Source: Pacificoceanicola onchidii (lineage in GTDB: Bacteria > Pseudomonadota > Alphaproteobacteria > Rhodobacterales > Rhodobacteraceae). From it: DNA of 64,000 nucleotides. Shown here in pieces: positions 48,120 to 57,125 of the stretch. The stretch spans positions 930,001-994,000 of the forward strand of contig NZ_SRXY01000001.1 in assembly GCF_004804335.1 (NCBI RefSeq). Direction: 5' to 3'. The notes beneath the pieces are model-generated. The model ran no database searches and was not told where the DNA came from. It saw only the letters and a list, made by a program, of their open reading frames with translations. The translations under genes were made by a program, and so were the position numbers. Each line of letters opens with the position of its first letter. Positions within the stretch are counted from its first letter, which is position 1.

Positions 48120-49028
48120 ATGGCACGCAAGCGCAAAGGTCGCGACATTTCCGGGTGGCTGGTGATCGACAAACCGGCGGGCATGACCTCGACTGCGGTC
48201 GTCAACAAGGTTCGCTGGGCGCTTGAAGCCAAAAAAGCCGGACATGCCGGGACGTTAGACCCCGAAGCAACGGGTGTTTTGGCGGTTGCCCTAGGGGAAG
48301 CCACGAAAACCGTGCCCTATATCACCGACGCGCTCAAGGCCTATCGCTTTGTTGTCCGGTTGGGCCAGTCCACAAACACCGACGATGCCGAAGGCGAACT
48401 CCTCGCGCAAAGTGATACGCGGCCCGGCGATGATGAGATCAAGGAATGTCTGAACAATTTTATCGGTGACATCATGCAGGTGCCGCCACAGTTTTCAGCT
48501 GTCAAAATTGACGGGGAGCGCGCCTACAAACGCGCCCGTGATGGCGAGACGATGGAGATCGCTGCGCGTCCCCTTTTCGTTGACGAACTGATCATGACAG
48601 ACCGGCCCGACGCGGATCACGTCGAGCTGGAAATGGTATGTGGCAAAGGCGGTTACGTACGTTCCATCGCCCGTGATCTGGGCGAAGCTCTGGGCTGTCA
48701 CGGCCACGTTCTGCATCTGCGTCGCATCTGGTCCGGTCCGTTTGAGGCCGAAGACGGGCTAAGCATCGAAGACATCGACAGGATGGCCAAAACGCCGGAG
48801 CTCGACACCCACCTGCGCCCGCTCGAAGAGGGGCTGGCGGACCTGCCCGAGGTCAAGGCAACGGCGGAAGGCATGGCGCGCCTGCGCAACGGCAACCCTG
48901 GCATGGTGCTGGCATCGGATCTGGAATACGGCGACGAAGCCTGGGCCTCTTTCGAAGGCCAGGCTGTTGCTGTCGGTACGCTGCGCGGCGGTGAGCTGCA
49001 CCCAAGCCGGGTATTCGTCGCGCCTTAA
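48120..49028 (+). CDS. truB: tRNA pseudouridine-55 synthase
   Basis: Makes pseudouridine at position 55 of the T loop of tRNAs. The catalytic Asp47 lies in [48 protein letters not shown] and [18 protein letters not shown] are family motifs, and a C-terminal PUA-like part is present. 302 residues. The ATG at 48120 follows GAAGGGGAC. The usual partners rbfA and rpsO are not adjacent. It overlaps the hydrolase gene by four bases, tail to tail. Confidence 0.95.
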   Translation: MARKRKGRDISGWLVIDKPAGMTSTAVVNKVRWALEAKKAGHAGTLDPEATGVLAVALGEATKTVPYITDALKAYRFVVRLGQSTNTDDAEGELLAQSDTRPGDDEIKECLNNFIGDIMQVPPQFSAVKIDGERAYKRARDGETMEIAARPLFVDELIMTDRPDADHVELEMVCGKGGYVRSIARDLGEALGCHGHVLHLRRIWSGPFEAEDGLSIEDIDRMAKTPELDTHLRPLEEGLADLPEVKATAEGMARLRNGNPGMVLASDLEYGDEAWASFEGQAVAVGTLRGGELHPSRVFVAP

Positions 49029-49846
49029 GCCAGCATCTTGAGCCAGCGCTGCAGGGCGTCCAGCGATTCCGCCTCATCGAGGAACGGAATGTGCCCGCGA
49101 TCCGGCACTTCCGTGGCGATCATGTCAGGGCGGCGCTTGCGCATTTCGGCAAAGCACTCTGAAGACAGCAAGTCGGAATTCGCGCCACGAATGGCACAGA
49201 GTGGCAGACCGGCGAGCGCATCAAACAGAGGCCAGAGGTCCGGCGCAGGCTGAGCGCCGCCGCCCAGCACCGCATCGCGAAGTTTCGGATCATAGGTGAT
49301 CCGCAAGCCGGCGGGGCTTTCGCGGTAGAGCATGCGGGCCTCTTCGAGCCAACGCCCTTCGGGCATGTTCTGAAATGCGGTCATGGCCTTTTGCCGGGCT
49401 TCGGCAGCTTCTTCGTAGGTTTTCCAGGGCGGCTCTTTGCCAAGATACCCCTTGATCACCTCCAGCCCTGTATCGGCGATCTCCGGCCCGATGTCGTTCA
49501 GCGCCACGCCCAACAGACGGTCCTTCGCCGTCGCAGCCAGCACCATGGCGATCAGCCCGCCGCGCGAGGTGCCCAGTACGGCGGCCTTTTCGATCCCGAG
49601 ATGATCCAGCAATTCCAGCGCGTCGCGGCCTTCGATCGGGATCTGATAGGTCTCATGTGGTGCCCAGTCGGACTCGCCGCGTCCGCGATAGTCCATACGG
49701 ACCAACCGCACGCCGTCCAGATGCGGCGCAACATAGTCGAAATCATGCACATCCCGCGTCAGCCCGGCGAGACACAGGACCGGGAGACCCTCGCCTTCAT
49801 CCAGATAGTTCAGCGCAACACCATCAGAAGCAAAGAAACGCGGCAT
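49025..49846 (-). CDS. Alpha/beta hydrolase
   Basis: An alpha/beta-fold hydrolase of 273 residues. The nucleophile is Ser94 in GTSRGG; the oxyanion region [14 protein letters not shown], the acid side [13 protein letters not shown], and the histidine [10 protein letters not shown] complete the triad. Substrate unknown; haloperoxidase-like and lactonase-like relatives share the layout. It starts on the last base of the haloacid dehalogenase gene, so the two are coupled. Confidence 0.87.
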   Translation of the reverse strand: MPRFFASDGVALNYLDEGEGLPVLCLAGLTRDVHDFDYVAPHLDGVRLVRMDYRGRGESDWAPHETYQIPIEGRDALELLDHLGIEKAAVLGTSRGGLIAMVLAATAKDRLLGVALNDIGPEIADTGLEVIKGYLGKEPPWKTYEEAAEARQKAMTAFQNMPEGRWLEEARMLYRESPAGLRITYDPKLRDAVLGGGAQPAPDLWPLFDALAGLPLCAIRGANSDLLSSECFAEMRKRRPDMIATEVPDRGHIPFLDEAESLDALQRWLKMLA

Positions 49847-50523
49847 CAGACAAGCTCCGGGATAGTTGTGAGATCAGGCAAGACATGGGTCGGCTTGGCC
49901 ATCAGGCGGTCCATGGGCAAACCCATGCGATTGACCCAAACGGTGTTGAATCCATAGGACGCGGCCCCTGCGGCGTCCCAGCCGTTGGACGAGCAGAACA
50001 GCACCTCGTCCGGTTTGCAGCCAAAGCGCGCGCCGACCATGTCGTAGACCGCGCGGGCGGGCTTGAAGATACCCACGTCCTCTACCGAGAGCACATCGTC
50101 CAGGTAGAGGCCAATGCCGGAGTGATCGACAGCACCCTCGAGCATGTCGGGGCTGCCGTTGGACAGGATTGCGCAGGACAGCCCCTTGGCCTTGAGCGTG
50201 GCGAGCATCATCGGCACTTCGCGGTAGGCGGCCAGCTCCCAGTAGAGCGCAAGCAACAGTTCTCGCAGTTCAGGATCGTCCAGACCGGCTTTCTCCATCG
50301 ACCAATCCAGCCCGTCCTGCGTCACTTGCCAGAACGAGACGTAATCGCCAGTAACAGCGCGCAACCAGCTGTATTCCAACTGCTTTGCCCGCCAATCTGC
50401 GGCCAGTGTCGGCCAAACTTCGGCCAGCTTGCCCTGCCCCGGCTGCTCCGCGGCGGTGCGGGCAGCGGCAGTGACGTCGAACAATGTGCCGTAGGCATCG
50501 AAAATGCAGACCTTGATCGTCAT
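49846..50523 (-). CDS. Type II haloacid dehalogenase (HAD superfamily)
   Basis: HAD hydrolase of 225 residues of the L-2-haloacid dehalogenase type. The nucleophile is Asp9 in CIFDAYGTLFD; the serine motif AILSNGSPDML, the lysine in GIFKPARAVYDMV and FCSSNGWDAAGAASYGF agree with (S)-2-haloacid dehalogenases. It hydrolyses 2-haloalkanoic acids to hydroxy acids if the match is right; other HAD phosphatases share these motifs. It follows the metal importer on the same strand. Confidence 0.85.
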   Translation of the reverse strand: MTIKVCIFDAYGTLFDVTAAARTAAEQPGQGKLAEVWPTLAADWRAKQLEYSWLRAVTGDYVSFWQVTQDGLDWSMEKAGLDDPELRELLLALYWELAAYREVPMMLATLKAKGLSCAILSNGSPDMLEGAVDHSGIGLYLDDVLSVEDVGIFKPARAVYDMVGARFGCKPDEVLFCSSNGWDAAGAASYGFNTVWVNRMGLPMDRLMAKPTHVLPDLTTIPELV

Positions 50524-50644
50524 ACACGCGCTCCTCTTCGTGTCGGTGCGAGAGTGACACAGCGGAAGCGGATGGAAAACACGATCCCTGCTTTTTCTTG
50601 GTGCAAAGACTCAATCCGGTCCGGCAGGCCCTGCGGCCCGCCAT

Positions 50645-51550
50645 TCAGCTCTGCCGGTGCGGGGCAAACAGGGCTGCGCCGCCGAGCAGCAGGCCAGAGA
50701 CCGTGGCAATCATGCCAGCGGCCGAGACGGAATCCGAAGCCCCGAGCCAAAGCGGGCCGTAGCCTGCCAGAACATAGCCAAGCACTGCCGACAGGGCCGC
50801 GAAGAACAGGGACCAGACCACCTGATGCCCGAGCCGGTTGGTCATGAGCCGCGCGGTGGCAGGCGGGCAGATGAACATGGCAATCACGATGATCGAGCCA
50901 ACCGCGTCAAAAGCCGCAACAGCGGCCAGCGCGGCCATGGCGACGATGCCAAGCCCGATCATCCCGGTCGGCAAGCCGAGCGAGCGGGCGAACCCTTCGT
51001 CGAAAGTCGAAAGCGCCATGGGACGCCAGAACAGGAGCGTAAGGACCGCGATGCCTGCAAAGGTGATCACCATGCGCAAAAGCTCGGGCGGCAGAAGCAC
51101 AAGCGCCTGCCAGTCCACGAGCGAGGCCCACCCCACAGCATCCAGCCAGATCAGGCTTTCGAGATTGCCATAGAGCGCGTGCTCTACGTCGAGATGAACC
51201 GAAGAGGTATCGCTCTGCTCCAGCAACAACACGCCCGCCGCGAACATGGCGGTAAAGACCACACCCATCGCCGCCCCCGGCTCGACCTTGCCATAGCGCC
51301 GGACCGCTTCGATCAGCAAGACCGAGATCAGAGCGGCCCCTGCCGCGCCGATCATCATTGGAATGGCGGCGATCACACCGGTGACGAGGAAAGCCACCAC
51401 GATTCCCGGAAGCACCACGTGGCTGATGGCGTCACCGATCAGCGCCTGCCTGCGCAGCAACAGGAAGTTCCCCGGCAGCGCACAGGCCATGGCGGCAAAG
51501 ACGCCGATGACCAAGGGCGGCAGCGACAGGGCAACAAATTCAAATCCCAT
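50645..51550 (-). CDS. Metal ABC transporter permease (SitD/ZnuB-type)
   Basis: Integral-membrane subunit of 301 residues with about eight hydrophobic helices; family stretches are GDAISHVVLPGIVVAFL, GVVFTAMFAAGVLLL and DEGFARSLGLPTGMIG. It forms a heterodimer with the permease encoded directly before it, whose 3' end it overlaps by 11 bases. The operon also encodes an ATPase and a binding protein. Fourth and last gene of the importer. Confidence 0.9.
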   Translation of the reverse strand: MGFEFVALSLPPLVIGVFAAMACALPGNFLLLRRQALIGDAISHVVLPGIVVAFLVTGVIAAIPMMIGAAGAALISVLLIEAVRRYGKVEPGAAMGVVFTAMFAAGVLLLEQSDTSSVHLDVEHALYGNLESLIWLDAVGWASLVDWQALVLLPPELLRMVITFAGIAVLTLLFWRPMALSTFDEGFARSLGLPTGMIGLGIVAMAALAAVAAFDAVGSIIVIAMFICPPATARLMTNRLGHQVVWSLFFAALSAVLGYVLAGYGPLWLGASDSVSAAGMIATVSGLLLGGAALFAPHRQS

Positions 51551-52454
51551 CGACGCGCCCCCGCATCCGCGCGTGGCGGATCATGCCCGCGATCACGCCG
51601 CGCCCTGGCGCGAAGAACATCGACACGGTGAACAGTGCCGTGGCCACAAGCACGATGATCGGCCCGGTTGGCAGGCTTGGGGCGGTGGCCGAAAGCGCCG
51701 CGCCAACGTGACCGGAGACAGCGCCAAACACACCTGAGAGCAGGACAACCCGCACGGCATTGTCAGACCAGAAGCGTGCGGCTGCGGCGGGAATGATCAG
51801 CAGGGCGACAATCAGGATCAACCCAACGATCTTCAGCCCCACAACCGTGACGGCCAGCACCAGCGTCATCAGCGCTAGATCAAGCCGGTGCGTGTTGATC
51901 CCCTGCACCTCGGCAAAGCCTTCGTCGAAAGCGGTCAGCAGAAGCGGTCTGCGCAGCAACCAGACCACCGCGAGCACCAGAACCCCGCCAATGGCTATCA
52001 CGATCGCATCATTGCGCAGCATCCCGGCGGTGGAGCCAAGCAGAAAACCGTCCAGCCCCGCCTGCCGCCCGCTCTGCATGCTCTGGATCACGGTCATCAG
52101 GACAATGCCAAAGCCGAAGAACACCGACAGGACCGCGCCGATGGCTGCGTCTTCGCGCAGCCGGGTGCGGCGGGTGAGCCAGCTGACCACCAAAAGCCCA
52201 ATCCAGGCCGACAGCGCGGATCCAAGCATGAGAACGGGCAATGTCCTGCCGTCCCCGCCAAGCGCGACCATTGCGAGAAAAGCAAGGGCCAGCCCCGGCA
52301 AAGTGGCGTGGCTCACCGCATCTGACACAAGCGAGCGTTTGCGGAAGTAGAGGAACGCGCCGACAACACCCGCCGCCAGACCAAGCGCCGACGCCCCCAG
52401 CGCCACCAGAGCGGCGTTGTACCCGAGTTGCAGGGTCAAGGCGTCAAACAGCAT
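51540..52454 (-). CDS. Metal ABC transporter permease (SitC/ZnuB-type)
   Basis: Second permease, 304 residues, of the manganese/zinc/iron chelate family, with SDAVSHATLPGLALAFLAM, AIGAVLSVFFGFGIVLMTV and DEGFAEVQGINTHRLD. The paired permeases are the hallmark of the SitABCD/MntAB type, since zinc ZnuABC usually has one. It lies one base after the ATPase stop and overlaps the other permease. Confidence 0.9.
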   Translation of the reverse strand: MLFDALTLQLGYNAALVALGASALGLAAGVVGAFLYFRKRSLVSDAVSHATLPGLALAFLAMVALGGDGRTLPVLMLGSALSAWIGLLVVSWLTRRTRLREDAAIGAVLSVFFGFGIVLMTVIQSMQSGRQAGLDGFLLGSTAGMLRNDAIVIAIGGVLVLAVVWLLRRPLLLTAFDEGFAEVQGINTHRLDLALMTLVLAVTVVGLKIVGLILIVALLIIPAAAARFWSDNAVRVVLLSGVFGAVSGHVGAALSATAPSLPTGPIIVLVATALFTVSMFFAPGRGVIAGMIRHARMRGRVDGI

Positions 52455-52455
52455 G

Positions 52456-53232
52456 TCAGTCGCTCAAGCGAACGCGCCCGCCATAGGCCGCGTCGAGCGT
52501 TGTTTGTGTGAAGGCCTCGACAACCGGCCCCTCGGCGACGCGATGCCGGTTGATGACAAAGACATGGTCAAAGTATTGCGCCACCGTCGACAGATCATGA
52601 TGCACCGCAACCACCGTGCGCCCCTCGTCCCGCAGGGATTTCAATACAGCGATGATGGCCGCTTCCGTCGCCGCGTCGACCCCGGCAAAAGGTTCGTCCA
52701 GCAGATACAGATCCGCCCCCTGCGCCAATGCGCGGGCGAGGAAGACCCGCTGTTGTTGCCCGCCGGACAACTGACCGATCTGGCGTTCGGCGAAGTCCTG
52801 CATGCCAACCCGTTCCAGACAGGCCATGGCAGCCTGTTTGTGCCGAGCACTGAGGCGGCGGAAGAGCCCAAGTTCCTGATAGAGTCCCATCAAGACCACG
52901 TCGATTACCCGGGTCGGAAAGTCCCAGTCGACACTGGCGCGCTGCGGGACATAGGCAATGCGGCGACGGCTTTGCGCAAGAGGGGCATCCCAGAAACGCG
53001 CCGCCCCGGCCAGCGGTCTGACAATGCCCAGCGCCGCCTTGAGCAACGTCGATTTTCCCGCCCCATTCGGGCCGATAATGGCCGTCATGCTGCCCGCCGA
53101 TACGGTCATGTCGACGTCCTGAACAACGGCTTCGGCGTCATAGGCCACGGTCAACCCGCGTACGACAAACGGGCTGCCCGCAAGAGTTGCCTCGGTCATG
53201 GACGCCTCATAGGCCATATCGCGCGGGCTCAT
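52456..53232 (-). CDS. Metal ABC transporter ATP-binding protein (SitB-type)
   Basis: Cytoplasmic ATPase of 258 residues. Walker A GPNGAGKST, signature LSGGQQQRVFLARAL, Walker B LYLLDEPFAGVD and the H-loop HHDLS are all present. The start at 53232 (MSPRDMAYEA) or the internal ATG (MTEATLAGSPFV) are both possible. It lies three bases after the binding-protein stop. Second gene of the importer. Confidence 0.92.
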   Translation of the reverse strand: MSPRDMAYEASMTEATLAGSPFVVRGLTVAYDAEAVVQDVDMTVSAGSMTAIIGPNGAGKSTLLKAALGIVRPLAGAARFWDAPLAQSRRRIAYVPQRASVDWDFPTRVIDVVLMGLYQELGLFRRLSARHKQAAMACLERVGMQDFAERQIGQLSGGQQQRVFLARALAQGADLYLLDEPFAGVDAATEAAIIAVLKSLRDEGRTVVAVHHDLSTVAQYFDHVFVINRHRVAEGPVVEAFTQTTLDAAYGGRVRLSD

Positions 53233-53235
53233 GGA

Positions 53236-54195
53236 TCAGCCGCCCGCCTTGAGTTTGCCTGCCATGCCGCCCGGCGGCACATCTGCCCCCAAGGCCCCGG
53301 CAAGGGTGGTGATGTTGTGATCAAACATGCCAAGGTACGTGCCCTCGTAGGTGCCCGGCTCGCCCATGGCGTCCGAGAACAGCTCGCCGCCGATCTTGAC
53401 CTCATGACCCTGCGCCGCCGCGCCTTCGATCAGCGCCCGGATGTTGCGATCGGAAACGGAGCTTTCCACAAAGACGGCCTTGATGTTGCGGGACACGAGC
53501 AAATCGACCATCTCGCCGATCCGCTGCAACCCGGCTTCGGATTCCGTTGAAATGCCCTGAATCCCCATCACTTCGAAACCATACTCCTGGCCAAAGTAGC
53601 CAAACGCGTCATGCGCCGAAATCAGCACCCGCGCCGCATCCGGCACTTTGCCAAGCTGCTCAAGCGCATAGCCATGTAGCCCGTCAAGCTCGGCCATGTA
53701 AGCGTCTGCATTTGCGGTGAAGACCTGGGCCGACTCCGGGCGTTGCGCGATCAGCGCATCGCGCGTGGCCATGACAGCGGATTTCCACAGCAAAGGCGCC
53801 ATCCAGATGTGCGGATCCGACCGGCCTTCGTAGTCCTCATGCGCGCGCTGCCGGGCCTTCGGCAGAGCCTCGGCCACGGCCACAACAGGCACGCGGGACG
53901 CCAGACCTTCGAGGAATTCTTCAAGCTGCGCTTCGAGGTAGAGACCGTTGTAAAGAACCAGGTCAGCCCGTGCCATGGCCGCGATGTCAGACCGTGTCTG
54001 GCGGTAGCCGTGGGGATCGGTCCCGGGACCCATAAGAGCACGCACCTCGGCCTGATCCCCGGCAATCGCGCGTGCGGCATCCGCAATCATACCGGTGGTC
54101 GCAATGACATTGAGCATCCCGGCGGCCCAAACAGGTTTTGCGAGCAGCGGGCTGGCGACAAGGCCGGCAAGCACATGGCGGCGACTCAAAGTCAT
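53236..54195 (-). CDS. Metal ABC transporter substrate-binding protein (SitA/TroA-type)
   Basis: Cluster A-I periplasmic metal-binding protein of 319 residues. The ligand context NPHGYRQTRSD-like (TDPHGYRQTR), the second half histidine in SDPHIWMAP, and the glutamate of FVESSVSDRN match the family. It lacks the histidine-rich loop typical of ZnuA, which favours manganese over zinc. The signal peptide carries twin arginines (SRRHVLAG). AAGGAGAG precedes the ATG. First gene of the importer, under a Fur/Mur-type operator. Confidence 0.88.
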   Translation of the reverse strand: MTLSRRHVLAGLVASPLLAKPVWAAGMLNVIATTGMIADAARAIAGDQAEVRALMGPGTDPHGYRQTRSDIAAMARADLVLYNGLYLEAQLEEFLEGLASRVPVVAVAEALPKARQRAHEDYEGRSDPHIWMAPLLWKSAVMATRDALIAQRPESAQVFTANADAYMAELDGLHGYALEQLGKVPDAARVLISAHDAFGYFGQEYGFEVMGIQGISTESEAGLQRIGEMVDLLVSRNIKAVFVESSVSDRNIRALIEGAAAQGHEVKIGGELFSDAMGEPGTYEGTYLGMFDHNITTLAGALGADVPPGGMAGKLKAGG

Positions 54196-54215
54196 GAAAA
54201 CTCTCCTTTTACGGA

Positions 54216-54266
54216 TCTATATGCGAGTCATTCTCAAGAGGTCAATGCATTTGCGACTTATTCGCA
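54216..54266 (-). promoter_or_regulatory. Promoter with two Mur/Fur-type operators for the metal importer
   Basis: On the minus strand, a -35 TTGACC (54245-54240) and a -10 TATAGA (54221-54216) are 18 bases apart. The 15-base palindrome TGCGAGTCATTCTCA (plus strand, 54222-54236) sits exactly between them. A second site, TGCGACTTATTCGCA at 54252-54266, lies 30 bases upstream. Both are 7-1-7 inverted repeats like Fur-family boxes. The most likely regulator is Mur, the manganese sensor of this group; no mur gene is in the window. Confidence 0.8.
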
Positions 54267-54373
54267 TGTAAAACTGTGAACTGCCGCAAGACTGCGCAAA
54301 ACCGCTGTACAGTCCGAGGCGGGCCTGCGATGACAGGTGCTCGTTTTTTGTCTGCCCTCAAAGGCCACCCGCC

Positions 54374-54670
54374 ATGCAACCCACCCCGCTTTTCAGCCTG
54401 TTTGCGGTCTTCATCATGATCTGGCTCGGCGCACAGCAATGGCGGCGCAACCGGTTGAAACGCGCCGTTCGCGATTTGCCGACGCGTCTGCAACGGCAGG
54501 TGGGGCCAGAACCGGACTACCTTCCTCCAGAGGGCGAAATCCCCGAGGACCTCGCTGATTATGTCGCGCTGCATCGAAAAACCACACGTATTCAGCGCGG
54601 CGCATGGCTTGTGGCGCTGGCCTGGCTTGCTTATGTGGGCTTTCTCTACGTGCAGCGGGAGTTTGCCTGA
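54374..54670 (+). CDS. Small membrane protein of unknown function, 98 aa
   Basis: Two hydrophobic segments, one at each end (LFSLFAVFIMIWLGAQQW and GAWLVALAWLAYVGFLYV), flank a charged middle with LPTRLQRQVGPEPDYLPPEG. It precedes rsfS on the same strand. I do not recognise a family. Confidence 0.65.
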   Translation: MQPTPLFSLFAVFIMIWLGAQQWRRNRLKRAVRDLPTRLQRQVGPEPDYLPPEGEIPEDLADYVALHRKTTRIQRGAWLVALAWLAYVGFLYVQREFA

Positions 54671-54780
54671 CACCGCCCCGAGCCCGGCGGGCCATCGTTG
54701 AGATTGAGCACCTTTGGTGCTATCGTGAGAAAACCCGGCGCCGGGGCCATTTGCGGCGCGATTGTAAGGAGGACATTGTC

Positions 54781-55203
54781 CTGACTCCGAATGCAGGTAC
54801 GGCTGATGCCGCGAAACCCGGTTCCGCATTGAAAGCGGGCGCCCGGATCGAAGTGACCAGCGAAGATGTGCTGGCCGCAGTCATGCAAAGTCTCGATGAA
54901 AACAAGGCCGAAGAGATCGTGCAGATTGACCTGCGCGGCAAGACCTCCGTGTGTGACCACATGGTGATCTGCTCTGGCCGGTCATCGCGGCAAGTGACTG
55001 CAATTGCCGAGAAACTGCTGGACGTTCTCAAATCGAACTGCGGTGTGCTTGCCAAGATCGAAGGCAAGGAAACCGGCGATTGGGTCCTGATCGACAGCGG
55101 CGACGTTCTGGTTCACATCTTCCGCCCGGAAGTGCGCGAGTTCTACCAACTCGAAAAGATGTGGGTGCCGATGTCCAAGGGGGCAGCGCCGGGCGGCGCG
55201 TGA
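54781..55203 (+). CDS. rsfS: Ribosome silencing factor RsfS, non-AUG start
   Basis: Binds ribosomal protein uL14 and blocks subunit joining when nutrients are short. The core is complete: LAAVMQSLDENKAEEIVQIDLRGK, HMVICSGRSSRQVTAIAE, GDWVLIDSGDVLVHIF and REFYQLEKMW. No ATG, GTG or TTG is found in frame at a sensible place; CTG at 54781 lies eight bases after AAGGAGG (54766-54772) and gives 140 residues. ATT at 54775 is the other option. rlmH follows, a common pairing. Confidence 0.87.
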   Translation: MTPNAGTADAAKPGSALKAGARIEVTSEDVLAAVMQSLDENKAEEIVQIDLRGKTSVCDHMVICSGRSSRQVTAIAEKLLDVLKSNCGVLAKIEGKETGDWVLIDSGDVLVHIFRPEVREFYQLEKMWVPMSKGAAPGGA

Positions 55204-55210
55204 CCCGCTG

Positions 55211-55681
55211 ATGCGCATCCATCTTTGCGTGGTGGGCCGTCTCCGCAAGGGGCCGGAACGCGACCTGATCGACGACTACATCAAACGATTCGACCGAACC
55301 GGGCGGGCGCTCAGCCTCGGCCCGGTTTCTGTTCATGAAGTAGATGACCGCAAGGGCGGCGGCATGGCCGGCGAGGCGGCGCTGTTGCGGCGCGCCCTGC
55401 CCGAGGGCGCCACGCTTTGCTGCCTCGATGAGCGCGGCGCGCTGATGACGTCACCGGAGTTTGCCACTTGGATGGGCCGCGTGCGCGACGACGGCGCGAG
55501 CGATCTGGCGTTTGTGATTGGCGGCGCAGACGGGATTGACCCGAGCCTGCGGGCTGAGGCGGACATGAGCCTGTCGTTTGGCAAGATGGTCTGGCCCCAC
55601 ATGCTGGTTCGGGTGATGCTGACAGAACAGCTCTACCGCGCCGCCTCCATCATGGCCGGAAGCCCCTACCACCGGGCGTAA
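55211..55681 (+). CDS. rlmH: 23S rRNA (pseudouridine-1915-N3)-methyltransferase
   Basis: SPOUT-class methyltransferase of 156 residues acting on helix 69 of the large subunit. MRIHLCVVGRLRKGPERDLI, LDERGALMTSPEFA, the SAM knot FVIGGADGID and the C-terminal ML(T)EQLYRAASIMAGSPYHRA are diagnostic. It lies seven bases after rsfS, with which it is normally paired. Confidence 0.96.
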   Translation: MRIHLCVVGRLRKGPERDLIDDYIKRFDRTGRALSLGPVSVHEVDDRKGGGMAGEAALLRRALPEGATLCCLDERGALMTSPEFATWMGRVRDDGASDLAFVIGGADGIDPSLRAEADMSLSFGKMVWPHMLVRVMLTEQLYRAASIMAGSPYHRA

Positions 55682-55703
55682 ACGCCCGTTTCCCTGAACA
55701 GAT

Positions 55704-57125
55704 TTACCGAACGATCGGATCAATTGGACGTTGTGCAAACCCGATGCGGGCCTCCAATGCACGCGCGATTTGCAGAAGCCGCCCTTCGCCGCGCGGTTTG
55801 CCGATCAGCTGCACACCAACCGGCAAGCCGCTCTGTGTGAAGCCAAGCGGCAAAGACAGGGCAGGCAGGCTGCACAGGGTCGCCGGGAATGCAAAACACA
55901 GCCAGGACAGGTAATCTCGGGACGGGACCCCTGCCACCTCTGTGGGGTATTCGATCTCCTGCGGCAGCGGCGGCAAGCCGGTTACCGGACAGGCCAACAC
56001 GTCGAACTCTGACAGGAAGTCCGCCATGTCCGTAAAGAGCCGCGTGCGGGTGATCAACGCGTCTGCAATATCTTCGGGGCGCAGCGCTGCGCCATCGGCG
56101 ATGTTCTGTTTGAGCGCCGGTTTGTACTGGCGTGTGATGCGCTCCGGTGTCTGACGGGCACCGGCCCAGAAGCCCAACGCGCGCAGGGTCCGGAAACACG
56201 CTTCGGCACCGCGCAGAGGCGGCCTTGCGTCTTCCAGAGAGACCCCTTCGCCGGTCAGGGCCGAGAGGCCCGTACGCAAAATGTCTTCCATCTCCGAAGT
56301 CACCGGCGCCCAGCCGCCAAGATCCGCAGAAAACGCGATACGAATGTCGCCCGCCGGAGCGAGGCAGGCGCTGAGATAACTCTGCGCGGGCGCATGACTG
56401 GAGAGCGGGGCCGAGGGCGCGCTCCCGGCCATCACATCGAGGAACAACGCGCAATCGGCGACATCCCGGGCCATGGGGCCTTGTACCGGCAAGGTATCAA
56501 ACGGATCTGAGCCGCCCGGAACGATACCCGGCGAAGGCCGCAGGCCGACAATGCCGCAGAAACTGGCCGGCGTGCGCAGGCTGCCGCCCAGATCCGAGCC
56601 ATGGCTGAGCCATGTCTCGCCCACAGCCAGACTGGCCGCTGCGCCACCCGAAGAGCCGCCCGCGTTCATGCGGGCGTCCCAGGGGTTCACCGTGGCCCCG
56701 AACACCGGATTGAAGGTATTGGCCCCGGCCCCCATTTCCGGGGAGTTGGTCTTGCCCATGACCACGCCGCCGCGTGCCTCCAGCCGCTGCACCAGAGGAT
56801 CGGATACCTTGGGGACAAATTCCGCAAGACCAGGTGTGCCCCATGTGGTGCGCACGCCAGCGACAGGGGTCAGATCCTTGATGCCAATCGGAAGCCCGGC
56901 CAGCGGGCTATCCCGATCCGCCGCCTTCGCGGCCTCCAGGGCGCGCTCCGCACAGAGCGTGACAGTGGCATTGATGGCCGGGGAGGTTTGTTCGATCCGG
57001 GCGAGGGACGCTTCGACAAGCTCGACCGGCGACACATCCCCGGATTTCAGCGCGTCAACTGCCTGACGAGCGCTCAGCCTGCAGAGGTCTGGGCCGGTGA
57101 AGCCGGTCTCAGGCGCAGTCGCCAT
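55704..57125 (-). CDS. Amidase-signature enzyme
   Basis: Second amidase-signature protein of the window, 473 residues and not close to the first. The triad context is visible: GIKDLTPVAG with Lys, NAGGSSGGAAASLAVG, and GSDLGGSLRTPASFCG. Its 5' end overlaps the 3' end of the ArsR-type gene by 17 bases, so the two are likely cotranscribed. Substrate unknown. Confidence 0.88.
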   Translation of the reverse strand: MATAPETGFTGPDLCRLSARQAVDALKSGDVSPVELVEASLARIEQTSPAINATVTLCAERALEAAKAADRDSPLAGLPIGIKDLTPVAGVRTTWGTPGLAEFVPKVSDPLVQRLEARGGVVMGKTNSPEMGAGANTFNPVFGATVNPWDARMNAGGSSGGAAASLAVGETWLSHGSDLGGSLRTPASFCGIVGLRPSPGIVPGGSDPFDTLPVQGPMARDVADCALFLDVMAGSAPSAPLSSHAPAQSYLSACLAPAGDIRIAFSADLGGWAPVTSEMEDILRTGLSALTGEGVSLEDARPPLRGAEACFRTLRALGFWAGARQTPERITRQYKPALKQNIADGAALRPEDIADALITRTRLFTDMADFLSEFDVLACPVTGLPPLPQEIEYPTEVAGVPSRDYLSWLCFAFPATLCSLPALSLPLGFTQSGLPVGVQLIGKPRGEGRLLQIARALEARIGFAQRPIDPIVR

